Shown here: piece by piece, positions 47,532 to 57,644 of the stretch
Layout of the letters: each line of letters opens with the position of its first letter
How positions within the stretch are numbered: position 1 is the stretch's first letter
From: UBA830 sp038146925
GTDB taxonomy: Bacteria; Pseudomonadota; Alphaproteobacteria; MPNO01; UBA830
Direction of reading: 5' to 3'
Assembly (NCBI GenBank): GCA_038146925.1
Contig: JAYQSP010000006.1
Location: forward strand, 124,001 to 188,000
DNA: 64,000 bases
The notes under the pieces: generated by a model
Databases searched by the model: none
The model's input: only the letters and a program-made list of their open reading frames with translations
Told to the model about the DNA's origin: nothing
Translations under genes and position numbers: made by a program

Positions 47532-48342
47532 TGCGCTGACCGAAATCTGCGCCAAGAAGCGCGACCATGTCGCGGCAACCAAAGTGGCCAGGCCGCTGAC
47601 CGATGTCGAGGCGGCTGCGAAACAGGCGTCCGCCCCGCGCGGCTTCTACAATGCGCTGAAGACAGCTGCCGCGAACGGCCGCTTCGGGCTGATTGCCGAG
47701 GTAAAAAAGGCATCACCCAGCAAGGGCCTGATACGCGAGGATTTCGATCCCCCGGCGATCGCCGCCGCCTATGAGCGCGGCGGCGCGACCTGCATGTCCG
47801 TGCTGACGGATACTCCCTATTTCCAGGGCGCGGACGAACACCTGGTCGCTGCCCGGAACGCCGTTTCCCTGCCTGCCATTCGCAAGGATTTCATGATCGA
47901 CCCCTACCAGGTGCCGGAAGCCCGGGCGCTTGGCGCAGACTGCATCCTGCTGATCCTCGCGGCGCTCGAAGACGGGCTGGCCGCCGAGCTTGAAAGCGCT
48001 GCATTCGACTGGGGCATGGACGTGCTGATAGAGGTCCACAACGGCGAGGAACTCGACCGGGCGATGAAGCTGAAATCGCCCCTGCTCGGCATCAATAACC
48101 GCAACCTCAAGACCCTGAAAACCGATATCCAAACCACCCGCGAACTGGCCCCCCGGGTCGTCGACGCCGACCGGCTCGTGGTCAGCGAAAGCGGGCTGTA
48201 CACCCCGGAAGATCTGTCGTCGATGTACGATGCCGGCGCGCGTTGCTTCCTGATCGGGGAATCCCTGATGCGTCAGGACGATGTCGAAGCGGCCACGCGC
48301 CGTCTGCTCGAGAACCGGAACCAGATCCGGGCCGCCGAATAA
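47524..48342 (+). CDS. trpC: Indole-3-glycerol phosphate synthase
   Basis: 272 residues, monofunctional TIM barrel. It closes CdRP to indole-3-glycerol phosphate. Signatures are GLIAEVKKASPSKGLI with the catalytic Lys, IRKDFMIDPYQ, and ESGLYTPEDL. It overlaps trpD by 8 bp and moaC by 1 bp (TAATG). Confidence 0.97.
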   Translation: MSDALTEICAKKRDHVAATKVARPLTDVEAAAKQASAPRGFYNALKTAAANGRFGLIAEVKKASPSKGLIREDFDPPAIAAAYERGGATCMSVLTDTPYFQGADEHLVAARNAVSLPAIRKDFMIDPYQVPEARALGADCILLILAALEDGLAAELESAAFDWGMDVLIEVHNGEELDRAMKLKSPLLGINNRNLKTLKTDIQTTRELAPRVVDADRLVVSESGLYTPEDLSSMYDAGARCFLIGESLMRQDDVEAATRRLLENRNQIRAAE

Positions 48343-48827
48343 TGGCCAAGCTCACCCATATCGGCGACGACGGCGAAGCGAGAATGGTCGATGTGTCGGA
48401 TAAGGACGTGACCGACCGCACGGCCACGGCACAGGGGTCCATCCTCATGGAGCCGGAAACCCTGAAACTGATCGTCGACGGATCGGTCAAAAAGGGCGAT
48501 GTCATCTCCGTCGCGCGACTGGCCGGCATCATGGCCGCCAAGCGTACCGCCGACATGATACCCCTGTGCCACCCGCTCGCGATGAACAAGGTCGACGTCG
48601 ACCTGACCTGCGACGAGAGCCGCAACGCGGTCGATATCGTCGCGACCTGCCGTGTCAGCGGGCGCACCGGTGTGGAGATGGAAGCCCTGACCGCCGTATC
48701 CGTGGCGGCGCTGACGGTCTACGACATGTGCAAGGCGGTCGATCGCGGCATGCAGATCACCGACATAAAACTGGTCCATAAGGCGGGCGGCAAATCCGGC
48801 GAATACCGGGCCGAAGAATCGTCATGA
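48342..48827 (+). CDS. moaC: Cyclic pyranopterin monophosphate synthase MoaC
   Basis: 161 residues from ATG 48342. It makes cPMP in molybdenum-cofactor synthesis. MVDVSDKDVTDRTATAQG, KKGDVISVARLAGIMAAKRT and DMIPLCHPL are diagnostic. A longer frame from 48243 lies inside trpC and lacks conservation. Confidence 0.98.
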   Translation: MAKLTHIGDDGEARMVDVSDKDVTDRTATAQGSILMEPETLKLIVDGSVKKGDVISVARLAGIMAAKRTADMIPLCHPLAMNKVDVDLTCDESRNAVDIVATCRVSGRTGVEMEALTAVSVAALTVYDMCKAVDRGMQITDIKLVHKAGGKSGEYRAEESS

Positions 48828-50056
48828 ACGGCAAGGGTCTGCTCCCCGTCGCCGAGGCGCAGCAACGCATCGTCGATGCGCTGTCTCCCCTGCCCGCAGA
48901 GCAGATATCCCTGTCTCAAGGACTCGGACGCATACTGGCCCAAGACGTGGTGTCCCGCCGCAGCCAGCCGCCCATGGCGGTATCGGCGATGGACGGATAC
49001 GCGGTCCGCGCCGGGGATGTAGCTTCCCTGCCTGCCGAACTCAAGGTCATCGGCTACGCGCCTGCGGGACATGCCTTCGACGGAACGGTGGGGCCGGGCG
49101 AAGCGGTGCGCATCTTTACCGGCGCACCGGTACCGGACGGCGCCGACACCATCGTCATTCAGGAAAATGCAGAACAGACGGACGACACCGTCCGTGTGAT
49201 CGACGGCGACGCCCCCGTCGGCCGGTTCGTGCGGCCTGCGGGTCTCGATTTCGCCGCCGGCGACACGTTGCTCAAATCCGGCAAGGTGCTGACCGCCCGC
49301 GATATCGGGCTCGCCGCCGCCATGAACGTGCCGTGGCTGATGGTTCGGCGCAAACCGCGTATCTCGATCCTCGCCACCGGCGACGAGATCGTCATGCCCG
49401 GCGACCCTGTCGGGCGCGACCAGATCGTCAGTTCCAACGCCCTGTCGCTGGCGGCGTTTATCGCAGCGAACGGCGGCGAGCCGATCGATCTCGGCATCGC
49501 GCCGGACGAAGAAGACGGTTTGCGTGCACTGGCGTCCGGCGCATCCGGCAGCGACATTCTGGTCACCACCGGCGGCGCATCGGTCGGCGACCACGATCTG
49601 GTGCAGCGCGTGCTGGGCGACATCGGGCTCGAGGTCGATTTCTGGCGCATTGCGATGCGCCCCGGAAAACCGCTGATGTTCGGCCGCATCGGCGAAACCT
49701 ATCTGATCGGCCTGCCCGGCAATCCGGTCTCGTCGCTGGTCTGCGCGATCATCTTTCTCGCCCCGGCGCTTCGAACCCTGTTGGGAATGGAACATATTCT
49801 GCCCAAGCCGGTAACAGCCCGTCTCGGCGAACCTCTCGGCGAGAACGACGAGCGGGAGGACTATCTCCGCGCGTCGCTTGCCCGAAACGACGACGGCGCC
49901 CTGACCGCGACGCCGTTCAGCAAGCAGGACAGTTCCATGTTCGCGACCATCGCCAGGTCCGACGCGCTGATTATCCGCGCACCTTTCGCCCCGGCGGCAA
50001 AAGCAGGAGAGACCGTCGAAATCATCCCGCTGGAAGGCAGCCTGACCAGCATCTGA
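48824..50056 (+). CDS. moeA: Molybdopterin molybdenumtransferase MoeA
   Basis: 410 residues. It inserts molybdate into adenylylated molybdopterin. VSAMDGYAVRAGD, IFTGAPVPDGAD, ATGDEI and TTGGASVGDHD are the family signatures, with RPGKPLMFG and GLPGNPVSSL. It overlaps moaC by 4 bp, so trpD-trpC-moaC-moeA form one operon. Confidence 0.98.
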   Translation: MNGKGLLPVAEAQQRIVDALSPLPAEQISLSQGLGRILAQDVVSRRSQPPMAVSAMDGYAVRAGDVASLPAELKVIGYAPAGHAFDGTVGPGEAVRIFTGAPVPDGADTIVIQENAEQTDDTVRVIDGDAPVGRFVRPAGLDFAAGDTLLKSGKVLTARDIGLAAAMNVPWLMVRRKPRISILATGDEIVMPGDPVGRDQIVSSNALSLAAFIAANGGEPIDLGIAPDEEDGLRALASGASGSDILVTTGGASVGDHDLVQRVLGDIGLEVDFWRIAMRPGKPLMFGRIGETYLIGLPGNPVSSLVCAIIFLAPALRTLLGMEHILPKPVTARLGEPLGENDEREDYLRASLARNDDGALTATPFSKQDSSMFATIARSDALIIRAPFAPAAKAGETVEIIPLEGSLTSI

Positions 50057-50082
50057 TGGCGGTGATTCTTGACGCCTCATGA

Positions 50083-50097
50083 GAACCAAACTAGAAC
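50083..50097 (+). promoter_or_regulatory. SOS box (LexA operator) upstream of lexA
   Basis: GAAC-CAAACTA-GAAC matches the alphaproteobacterial LexA site GAAC-N7-GAAC exactly, 58 bp before the lexA start, so LexA autorepression is likely. Its second half overlaps a perfect 7-bp-arm palindrome AACATGT-GG-ACATGTT (50095-50110), a possible second operator. Confidence 0.85.
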
Positions 50098-50155
50098 ATG
50101 TGGACATGTTTCTGATTTGTTCCACATTTAGTGGGCGTTCTTACGGGGAAATCGC

Positions 50156-50857
50156 ATGCTAACGCGCAAACAGCACCAATTGCTGACCTATATCGACGAT
50201 CATCTGAATACCAACGGCGTGCCGCCGTCCTATGACGAAATGAAGGATGCGCTAGGGCTGAAATCCAAGTCCGGCATTCACCGCCTGATCACCGCCCTGG
50301 AAGAGCGCGGTTTCATTCGCCGGCTCCCCCACAAGGCGCGCGCGCTGGAGGTTCTGAAGAAGCCCCAGAACATGATTGACGATCCGCCCGCCAAGGGATC
50401 TTTCGAGCCGCGCGTGGTCGACGGCACATTCGGTCGCACCGCTAAACAGGAAGACAACGGCGAACCGGCCGAAGAAACCGTCGGTCTGCCCTTCTACGGC
50501 AAAATCGCCGCAGGTACGCCGATCGAGGCGTTGCGCGACAATTCACGTACGTTCGAAGTCCCGCCGGGCATGCTGGGACGCGGCGATCATTACGCGCTGG
50601 AGATCGAAGGCGACTCCATGATCGAGGCCGGCATTCTCGACGGCGACGTGGTGCTGATCAAACGCACGGATACCGCCGATAACGGAGAAATCGTCGTGGC
50701 GCTGGTCGAAGGACACGAAGCGACCCTGAAACGCCTGCGCCGTCGCGGCGCCTCTATCGCACTGGAACCCGCTAACGCGGCGCACGAAACCCGTATCTTC
50801 GGCCCGGATCAGGTGCGCGTTCAGGGCCGGCTGGTGGGGCTCGTCCGCAAATACTGA
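50156..50857 (+). CDS. lexA: LexA repressor
   Basis: 233 residues. It represses the SOS regulon and self-cleaves when RecA is activated. The winged HTH lies at 1-65. The cleavage site is Ala119-Gly120 in KIAAGTP, the catalytic Ser154 in GDSMIEAG and the Lys192 in ATLKRL. It converges with comEC and overlaps its 3' end by 37 bp. Confidence 0.98.
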   Translation: MLTRKQHQLLTYIDDHLNTNGVPPSYDEMKDALGLKSKSGIHRLITALEERGFIRRLPHKARALEVLKKPQNMIDDPPAKGSFEPRVVDGTFGRTAKQEDNGEPAEETVGLPFYGKIAAGTPIEALRDNSRTFEVPPGMLGRGDHYALEIEGDSMIEAGILDGDVVLIKRTDTADNGEIVVALVEGHEATLKRLRRRGASIALEPANAAHETRIFGPDQVRVQGRLVGLVRKY

Positions 50858-52985
50858 CGTTTCCGGGGCGGCAGGCGGCTCCAGGGTCTGTCGCCCCGTT
50901 CTTCCCTGACCGTCTGGACGACAGGTTCACCGTCGGCAAACCGGACGGAATACGCGCCGTCGCGCCATAAATGGAACGTGGAAATCAGTACCCGGTTCCA
51001 GCGGCAGTATATTGGCGAAACGCGGATCAACAGAACGACATGATCGACATTGCGGCAATCGAATGTCGCAGCCGCATCGTATATTACCCCCACCGTCCGC
51101 GCTCCGAACCGGGCAATGCAGGCCGGCCCGTCGCACCCAAGCAGTCCGTTCCCGGACACGCCGTCCGGGAGCGACAGCGTTGACGAGGCCGCCAACCGCC
51201 GCCGCCACATATCACGCTCAAAACCGCCTGCGCGGCCGGGCGACATATAAACCCGTCCGTCACCCGTCTTGAGCGCGAAAAACCGGGCCTCTCGATCGAT
51301 CAGCATGTCCGGCGAACGCTCAAAGCCGGATGACATCAGCGCGACAGCCAACACTGGCAGCGCCAGCAACCGCACACGGCCCCGCCAAAGACACAGCCGG
51401 AGTCCGCCAAGAACGAGTCCCGCAAGTGCGAGACCGGACATCGGGGGGACCAGGGCGACGGCGCCAGGCAGATCCGCCACGAACGCGGCCACTGCCAGAA
51501 CAGCCTCCAGGCCCCATCCCATCAGCATCAGTCCCCAGGATTCCAGCCCGACCGCCATCAGTAGCATGCTCAAAACGCCGGTCGGCATGATCCACATGGC
51601 CATCATCGGGACCGCAAGCATATTCGCCAGTAACCCGAACAATGCGACCCGGTTGAAGTGATAGACCGCAAACGGTGCGGTAGCGAGACTGGCGACAACC
51701 GTGGTCAGAATAGTGGCGGCGACGAACATCGCCAGCCGGGATGACAGAATGCCGCCCCTTTCCCGCAGGTTCGCGGTTCGTGGCGCGACATATTCGTAGG
51801 CCGCGACCAGCGCAATAACCGCCGCGAACGACATCTGGAAACTGGCTGACAGCAGCGCTTCCGGCGACAGGATCAGAATGATCCCCGCTGCCAGCGCCAC
51901 GAGCCTAAGCGAGATCGCGGTACGGTCCAGCATGACGGCGGCCATGACGATGGCAACCATGAGGAACGCCCACTGCGTCGGGATTGTGGCGCCGGAGACG
52001 ATCAGATAGGCGAACGCCCCGGCGATGGCGGCACCGGCCGCGATCTTCTTTATCGGATAGCGAAGCGCAAGCGGTCCGATGCAGGCCAGCAGCAGCCTTA
52101 CGACGAAAAAGATCAGCCCGGCGACCAGACCGATATGCAGTCCCGAAATAGCCAGCAGGTGAGCCAGTCCGGAATCCCGCATATCGGCGAGAATGTCTTT
52201 CGGAATGGCCCGTCGTTCGCCGGTCAGCAGGGCGGCGGAGACAGGTCCGGTTTCGGCGCCGCTCCCCGCCAGGATGCGTTCCGTGAGATCGTGGCGCAGA
52301 CGATTGACCGAACGGAGAGCGAGGATGCCGCCAGCCGCTCGACCCGCATCACAGGCCCCAGCGCAAAGCCAACCGCGCCGATCCGTTCGAAATAGGCCTT
52401 GCGGGCAAAATCGAACCCACCCGGCAGCGACGGCGCGGGCGGCGGCCGCAGAAGGGCACGAAGCCGCACCCGGTCGCCCGGCGACACATGGGAAATATCG
52501 TTCCGTACCTGTACCCGCACAAGGGCCAGGGCTGGCAGGTTGCGGCTACTTTCAGCCAACGGCGAGGCCAGCGTCAGTCGAGCGCCCTTCTCAGTGGGTT
52601 CGATCGATTGGACCTGCGCGGTGACGAACAGAGGTCCGGTTTCGCGCATCAGAACGGGCGCGTCGATCGTAAAAGTCCGGAGTTGCGCCGTCCCGAACCC
52701 TGCGACGGGCAGCAACACGCACAGCCCGAGGGCGGTCAGAGGCCGCACCCATAGACGCAGCACGGCAATCCCAATCGTGACCAGCAATACGACGGCCAAA
52801 GTAGCGCGCGGATCCGGTTCCGCGGGCAGGGTAAAGTAGGTCGCAATGCCGATGCCGAAAAACACCGGAGCCCAGAGAATTCGGCGGCTGACGTTACCGG
52901 CAAGCCATAGCGCAATCATGGCACCCAGGCCGTTGCCGCGTGCTGTTGGCGTTTGCGCCCTGCTCCGCCCGGAGAGTGCGATCAT
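50821..52985 (-). pseudogene. comEC: ComEC/Rec2 DNA-uptake channel protein, single frameshift
   Basis: Two adjacent frames together make a full ComEC of about 720 residues. The first (52985-52224) has the N-terminal membrane and DUF4131/OB-type domain. The second (to 50821) has the competence core; its frame is already open upstream of 52182 and includes AALLTGERRAIPKDILADMR and AHLLAISGLHIGLVAG. One missing base near 52320-52340, in GCGGCATCC, separates them. As read, the protein would stop before the channel core. Either comEC is inactive or this is a sequence error. The lexA/comEC/gltX order is conserved in alphaproteobacteria. Confidence 0.85.
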
Positions 52986-53097
52986 GCTGTCCCAATCGCG
53001 CCTGACGTGTGTTCCCTGACCGTAATGTACCCCAACCCGGTATTTTGTGTTACACCCCGCCGAAATTTCAGATCAACTTACCCAAGAGCTGAACGCC

Positions 53098-54504
53098 ATG
53101 AGCGTCGTCACACGTTTCGCCCCGTCCCCGACGGGTTTCCTCCATATCGGCGGCGCGCGGACCGCGCTGTTCAACTGGCTGTATGCCCGGCATACCGGCG
53201 GCAAGTACCTGTTACGGATCGAGGATACCGACCGCAAACGATCGACCCCGGAAGCCATCGACGCGATCCTTGGCGGGCTGGACTGGCTCGGCCTCACCCC
53301 GGACGAGGCGCCGGTCTACCAGTTTTCGCGCCGGGACAGGCATGTCGAAGTCGTCGAGGAGTTGCTGAAGCGCGGCCAGGCTTACCGCTGCTACTGCACG
53401 CCCGAGGAACTTGCGGAAATGCGCGAGAAAGCGAAGGCGGAAAAGCGCTCCACACGTTACGACGGTACCTGGCGCGACCGCGACCCGGCCGACGCCCCTG
53501 TCGGCATCGACCCGGTCATCCGGTTCCGTGCGCCGCAGGATGGCGAAACAGTCATCCAAGACGCCGTACAGGGCACGGTGACTGTGGCGAACAGCGAAAT
53601 GGACGACCTGATAATGCTGCGTGCCGACGGTACGCCGACCTATATGCTGTCGGTGGTCGTCGATGATCACGACATGGGCATCACCCACGCCATCCGCGGC
53701 GACGACCATCTGACGAATGCTTTCCGGCAGACGCAGATTTTCCAGGCCATGGGCTGGGACGCGCCGGTTTACGCCCATATTCCCCTGATTCACGGGCCGG
53801 ACGGCGCGAAACTGTCTAAACGGCACGGTGCGCTGGGCGTCGAAGCCTACCGGGACATGGGATACCTGCCCGAAGCGGTGCTCAATTACCTTTGCCGGCT
53901 GGGCTGGAGCCATGGAGACGACGAATTCTTCTCCATGGAAGATGCTGTTTCCTGGTTCGATATTGCCGACATCAACAAGGGAGCCTCGCGCATCGATTTC
54001 GAGAAACTGGCCAATCTCAACGCCAAATATATCGACGCGAGCCCGGTCGAGCGTCTCATCGATCTGATCGTCCCCGGCATCGCGGAAAAAACCGGCAAGC
54101 CTGTATCGGACACGGTTCTCAACCGACTGACGGCCGGCATGGATTCCTTGAAGTCCCGCGCGGAAACAATCCCCCAACTAGTTGATATTTCTATGCTTTA
54201 CTGCATCGACAGGCCTTTGGATTATACCGACAAGGCGCGCAAGCTGCTCGACGACGAGGGCAAGGCACGGCTTGCGGATTTGTTGCCCAAACTGACCGCG
54301 GCTGACGGCTGGACGCAGGAGACGGTCGAGAACATCGTAAAGTCGCACGCCGAAGACGCCGGCGAGAAGCTGGGCAAGGTCGCCCAGCCACTGCGGGCGG
54401 CACTGACCGGAACGAATGTATCGCCGGGTATTTTCGAGGTCGCCGCTGTGCTCGGCAAAGAAGAGGCTCTCGGCCGGATTGAAGATGCGATCGCACATGC
54501 GTAA
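53098..54504 (+). CDS. gltX: Glutamyl-tRNA synthetase
   Basis: 468 residues from ATG 53098. The class I HIGH motif is in RFAPSPTGFLHIGGARTAL and the KMSKS-type loop is GAKLSKRHG. It charges tRNA-Glu, or tRNA-Gln as well if the amidotransferase route is used. The longer frame to 53047 adds no conserved residues. Divergent from comEC. Confidence 0.98.
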   Translation: MSVVTRFAPSPTGFLHIGGARTALFNWLYARHTGGKYLLRIEDTDRKRSTPEAIDAILGGLDWLGLTPDEAPVYQFSRRDRHVEVVEELLKRGQAYRCYCTPEELAEMREKAKAEKRSTRYDGTWRDRDPADAPVGIDPVIRFRAPQDGETVIQDAVQGTVTVANSEMDDLIMLRADGTPTYMLSVVVDDHDMGITHAIRGDDHLTNAFRQTQIFQAMGWDAPVYAHIPLIHGPDGAKLSKRHGALGVEAYRDMGYLPEAVLNYLCRLGWSHGDDEFFSMEDAVSWFDIADINKGASRIDFEKLANLNAKYIDASPVERLIDLIVPGIAEKTGKPVSDTVLNRLTAGMDSLKSRAETIPQLVDISMLYCIDRPLDYTDKARKLLDDEGKARLADLLPKLTAADGWTQETVENIVKSHAEDAGEKLGKVAQPLRAALTGTNVSPGIFEVAAVLGKEEALGRIEDAIAHA

Positions 54505-54627
54505 AGGTATTGTGCGGTGCAACGTTTGATTAAACGGCGCAAAAGCGCTAACTTCCCGCCGCAAATCGGCGCCGCTTTTTGGCAGGCGCGCTGAACAACA
54601 CCTCAGAACGACAAAAGGGATACCGAC

Positions 54628-55947
54628 ATGAGTCAGGACGCTGGCAGCAACGCCCCGAAAGATAGTGTAACGCTGATCGATCACTCGACGGGTAACGAGT
54701 TGAACATGCCGCTTCTGGAAGGAACGGTCGGCCCCAAAGTCATCGATATTCGAAAACTCTACAGCGAACTGGACTATTTCACGTTCGACCCGGGCTTCAT
54801 GGCGACGGGCAGCTGCGACTCGAAAATCACCTATATCGATGGCGATGCCGGTGTGCTGCTGTATCGCGGGTACCGGATCGAGGACCTCGCGAAGAACTGC
54901 GATTTTCCGGAAGTGTCCTATCTTCTGCTGAAAGGCGAGCTGCCGAACGAGGAAGAGAAGAACAAGTTCGTCAACGACATCACCTATCACACGATGGTGC
55001 ACGAGCAACTTCACAAGTTCTATGACGGGTTCCGGCGCGATGCCCACCCGATGGCGATCATGTGCGGCGTGGTCGGCGCACTCTCGGCGTTCTATCACGA
55101 TTCAACCGATATCTCCGATCCGAAACAACGGATGATCGCCTCCTACCGCCTGATAGCGAAAATGCCCACGATTGCCGCCTGGGCGTACAAATACGCTATC
55201 GGTCAGCCGTTCGTTTACCCGCGCAACGACCTCTCATACGCGGCGGATTTCATCCACATGATGTTCGCCACCCCCTGCGAGGAATATGTCGTCAGCCCGA
55301 CGATTTCGAAGGCGATGGACCGAATTCTGACGCTGCACGCGGATCACGAGCAGAACGCATCGACCTCGACCGTCCGCCTTGCCGGCTCATCCGGCGCCAA
55401 TCCGTTCGCCTGTATTGCCGCCGGCATCGCCAGCCTCTGGGGACCGGCCCATGGCGGCGCCAACGAAGCCGTGCTGAAGATGCTGAACGAAATCGGCGAC
55501 GTGTCGAACATTCCGGAATACGTCAAGAAAGCCAAGGACAAGGACGACCCGTTCCGCCTGATGGGCTTCGGCCACCGCGTCTACAAAAACTTCGACCCGC
55601 GTGCGACGCTGATGCGCGAAACCTGTCATGAAGTACTCGAAGAGCTCGGCATCAAGGACGAACCGCTTCTCGAACTGGCGATGGAGCTGGAAAAAATCGC
55701 GCTGGAAGACGAATATTTCGTCGAACGGAAACTTTATCCGAACGTGGATTTCTATTCCGGCATCATCTTCAAGGCGATCGGCATTCCCGAATCCATGTTC
55801 ACGGTGCTCTTCGCCGTCGCGCGGACCGTCGGCTGGGTTTCCCAGTGGAACGAGATGATCGAAGATCCCAGCCAGAAGATCGGCCGGCCGCGCCAGCTCT
55901 ATATCGGCGAAACGGAACGCGATTTCATCGAACTGAGCAAGCGCTGA
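54628..55947 (+). CDS. gltA: Citrate synthase (type II, hexameric)
   Basis: 439 residues. It makes citrate from oxaloacetate and acetyl-CoA, the product of the PDH complex encoded at 32-37 kb. Catalytic residues lie in GAAHGGANEAV-type GPAHGGANEAVLKM (His), GFGHRVYKNFDPRA (His) and NVDFYSGIIFKAIG (Asp). It is followed directly by a terminator. Confidence 0.98.
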   Translation: MSQDAGSNAPKDSVTLIDHSTGNELNMPLLEGTVGPKVIDIRKLYSELDYFTFDPGFMATGSCDSKITYIDGDAGVLLYRGYRIEDLAKNCDFPEVSYLLLKGELPNEEEKNKFVNDITYHTMVHEQLHKFYDGFRRDAHPMAIMCGVVGALSAFYHDSTDISDPKQRMIASYRLIAKMPTIAAWAYKYAIGQPFVYPRNDLSYAADFIHMMFATPCEEYVVSPTISKAMDRILTLHADHEQNASTSTVRLAGSSGANPFACIAAGIASLWGPAHGGANEAVLKMLNEIGDVSNIPEYVKKAKDKDDPFRLMGFGHRVYKNFDPRATLMRETCHEVLEELGIKDEPLLELAMELEKIALEDEYFVERKLYPNVDFYSGIIFKAIGIPESMFTVLFAVARTVGWVSQWNEMIEDPSQKIGRPRQLYIGETERDFIELSKR

Positions 55948-55954
55948 TCAAAAG

Positions 55955-55980
55955 AAACCCCGCTTCGAGCGGGGTTTTTT
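55955..55980 (+). terminator. Rho-independent terminator after gltA
   Basis: A 7-bp stem CCCCGCT/AGCGGGG (58-64 with 68-74 of 559xx) with loop TCG is followed by six Ts, 8 bp after the gltA stop. Flanking A and T residues extend the stem, so it may also act on the minus strand, though no gene there ends at it. Confidence 0.94.
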
Positions 55981-56032
55981 CTGAAATATTTTTAGACGGC
56001 GACGGCGCCCGCCCGCGTATGTGTAACCGCTA

Positions 56033-56440
56033 TCAGGATCGTTCGATGAGTTCGATCTTGTAACCGTCGGGATCCTCGATAAACGCAATCACTGTCGTGC
56101 CGTGCTTCATCGGCCCCGGCGGCCGCGGGATGCTGACGCCCTCTTTTTCCATCTGCTCGCACACGGCATAGATGTCCGGCACCGCGACAGCGAGGTGACC
56201 GAACCCCGTCCCATGCGTGTAGGGTTCGCTCTGGTCCCAGTTATGGGTCAGTTCGAGTACGGTATTCTCTGTCTCGTCGCCGTATCCCATGAAGATATTG
56301 GTAAACTTGCCGCCCGGGAAATCCTTGTTTCGCAGCACTTTCATCCCCAGATGCCGCGAATAGAAATCGATGGATTTTTCCGCATCCTTCACCCTGATCA
56401 TCGTATGCAGGAGGCGAAAACCGCTGGTGTCCGTGGTCAT
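56033..56440 (-). CDS. gloA: Lactoylglutathione lyase (glyoxalase I)
   Basis: 135 residues. It isomerises the methylglyoxal-glutathione hemithioacetal. Metal ligands appear in LLHTMIRV (His), ENTVLELTHNW (Glu), GFGHLAVAV (His) and DPDGYKIELIE (Glu). Its ATG overlaps the lpxB stop (ATGA), so it is the last gene of the lpx operon, an unusual partner. Confidence 0.95.
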   Translation of the reverse strand: MTTDTSGFRLLHTMIRVKDAEKSIDFYSRHLGMKVLRNKDFPGGKFTNIFMGYGDETENTVLELTHNWDQSEPYTHGTGFGHLAVAVPDIYAVCEQMEKEGVSIPRPPGPMKHGTTVIAFIEDPDGYKIELIERS

Positions 56441-57633
56441 GAGTTAAGTTCTCCCTGTCGTTTTCGTGCACCGAGTACTGACAATACAACATCCGCTGCC
56501 GTCCCGCTCGGCGTACCATTCTCCGGACGCAACATATCAAGCGCCTCTTCGATCGCCGCCACCTGGCGGTCGTGCGCTTCCCCCGCGCCCAGCAGGTCCG
56601 ATACGCCAGTGGCGATCAGGTCCGGCCGACAGTTTTCCTGTATGAATTCGGGCACGACCTCCCGGTCGAGCAGAATATTCAGCAGATTGGCGTATTTCTG
56701 GTGCACACCGTGCAGAATCTTCACTAGCGTCACAGTCAACCGGTTCATCCGGTACGCGATCACATGCGGAACCCGGGCCATGGCCAGTTCCAGCGATACC
56801 GTCCCCGATGCCGCCATGGCGGCATTCGCGGCGGCAAAAGCATCGTATTTGTCGTTGACCGTGGCGACCACGACCGTCCGGCCCGGCCAGTTCGTCGTCG
56901 CTTCGCGAATTGCGTCCTTCAGATAGGAAACCGTCGGAAACACGAACACGGTCTCCGGGTCATTTTCCAGCACCCGCGCCGAGGCCTCCCTGAAAACCGG
57001 AATCAGTTTGCGAATTTCGCCGCGCCGGCTGCCGGGCAAAACGGCGATGATTTTTTGATCGGCGGCGATGCCATGGCTATTCCGAAATGCTTTACCATCC
57101 CCCCTGCCCGCTCCGCCTTCCAGAACGGGGTGGCCGACGAATGTCGTCTCAAGACCTTCCTTCTCGAAATACGGCGGCTCGAACGGCAGCAGAGCCATCA
57201 GATGGTCAAGTTCGGCCGCGAATTTCTTTGCCCGATCCGGCCGCCAGGCCCATACCGTCGGCGCCACATAATGTACCAGCGGGATATCGCTGCCCCGCAG
57301 GCCTTTCCAAATGTCGTAACAAAATCCAGGGGCATCGATCGAAACGACAATATCCGGGCGCTCTGCTTCAATGCACGAAATGGTTTCCCGCATCCGCCGC
57401 TTGATCGTAGGTATCCGGGGGATGATCTCGACCAGACCCATGACAGCGATATCCGAGATCGGGAAGAGGCTGTCCACGCCCTCCTCCGCCATCGCCTCGC
57501 CGCCGATTCCGGATATCCGTACGTTGCCGCCGGTTCTTTGCCTCAGTGCGGATATCAGGCGGGCGCCGATCAGGTCACCCGACGGTTCTCCCGCTATCAG
57601 CCAAATCAAAGGCGCTTCCCGCTCACCGGCCAT
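56437..57633 (-). CDS. lpxB: Lipid-A-disaccharide synthase
   Basis: 398 residues from ATG 57631-57633. This GT19 enzyme joins UDP-diacylglucosamine and lipid X. The N-terminal IWLIAGEPSGDLIGARLI, VSIDAPGFCYDIWKGLR and VAPTVWAWRPDRAKKFA are diagnostic, as is LPGSRRGEIRKL. An extra 12 codons to 57669 are unconserved. It is 11 bp after lpxI. Confidence 0.96.
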   Translation of the reverse strand: MAGEREAPLIWLIAGEPSGDLIGARLISALRQRTGGNVRISGIGGEAMAEEGVDSLFPISDIAVMGLVEIIPRIPTIKRRMRETISCIEAERPDIVVSIDAPGFCYDIWKGLRGSDIPLVHYVAPTVWAWRPDRAKKFAAELDHLMALLPFEPPYFEKEGLETTFVGHPVLEGGAGRGDGKAFRNSHGIAADQKIIAVLPGSRRGEIRKLIPVFREASARVLENDPETVFVFPTVSYLKDAIREATTNWPGRTVVVATVNDKYDAFAAANAAMAASGTVSLELAMARVPHVIAYRMNRLTVTLVKILHGVHQKYANLLNILLDREVVPEFIQENCRPDLIATGVSDLLGAGEAHDRQVAAIEEALDMLRPENGTPSGTAADVVLSVLGARKRQGELNS

Positions 57634-57644
57634 CGAATTCGTCG

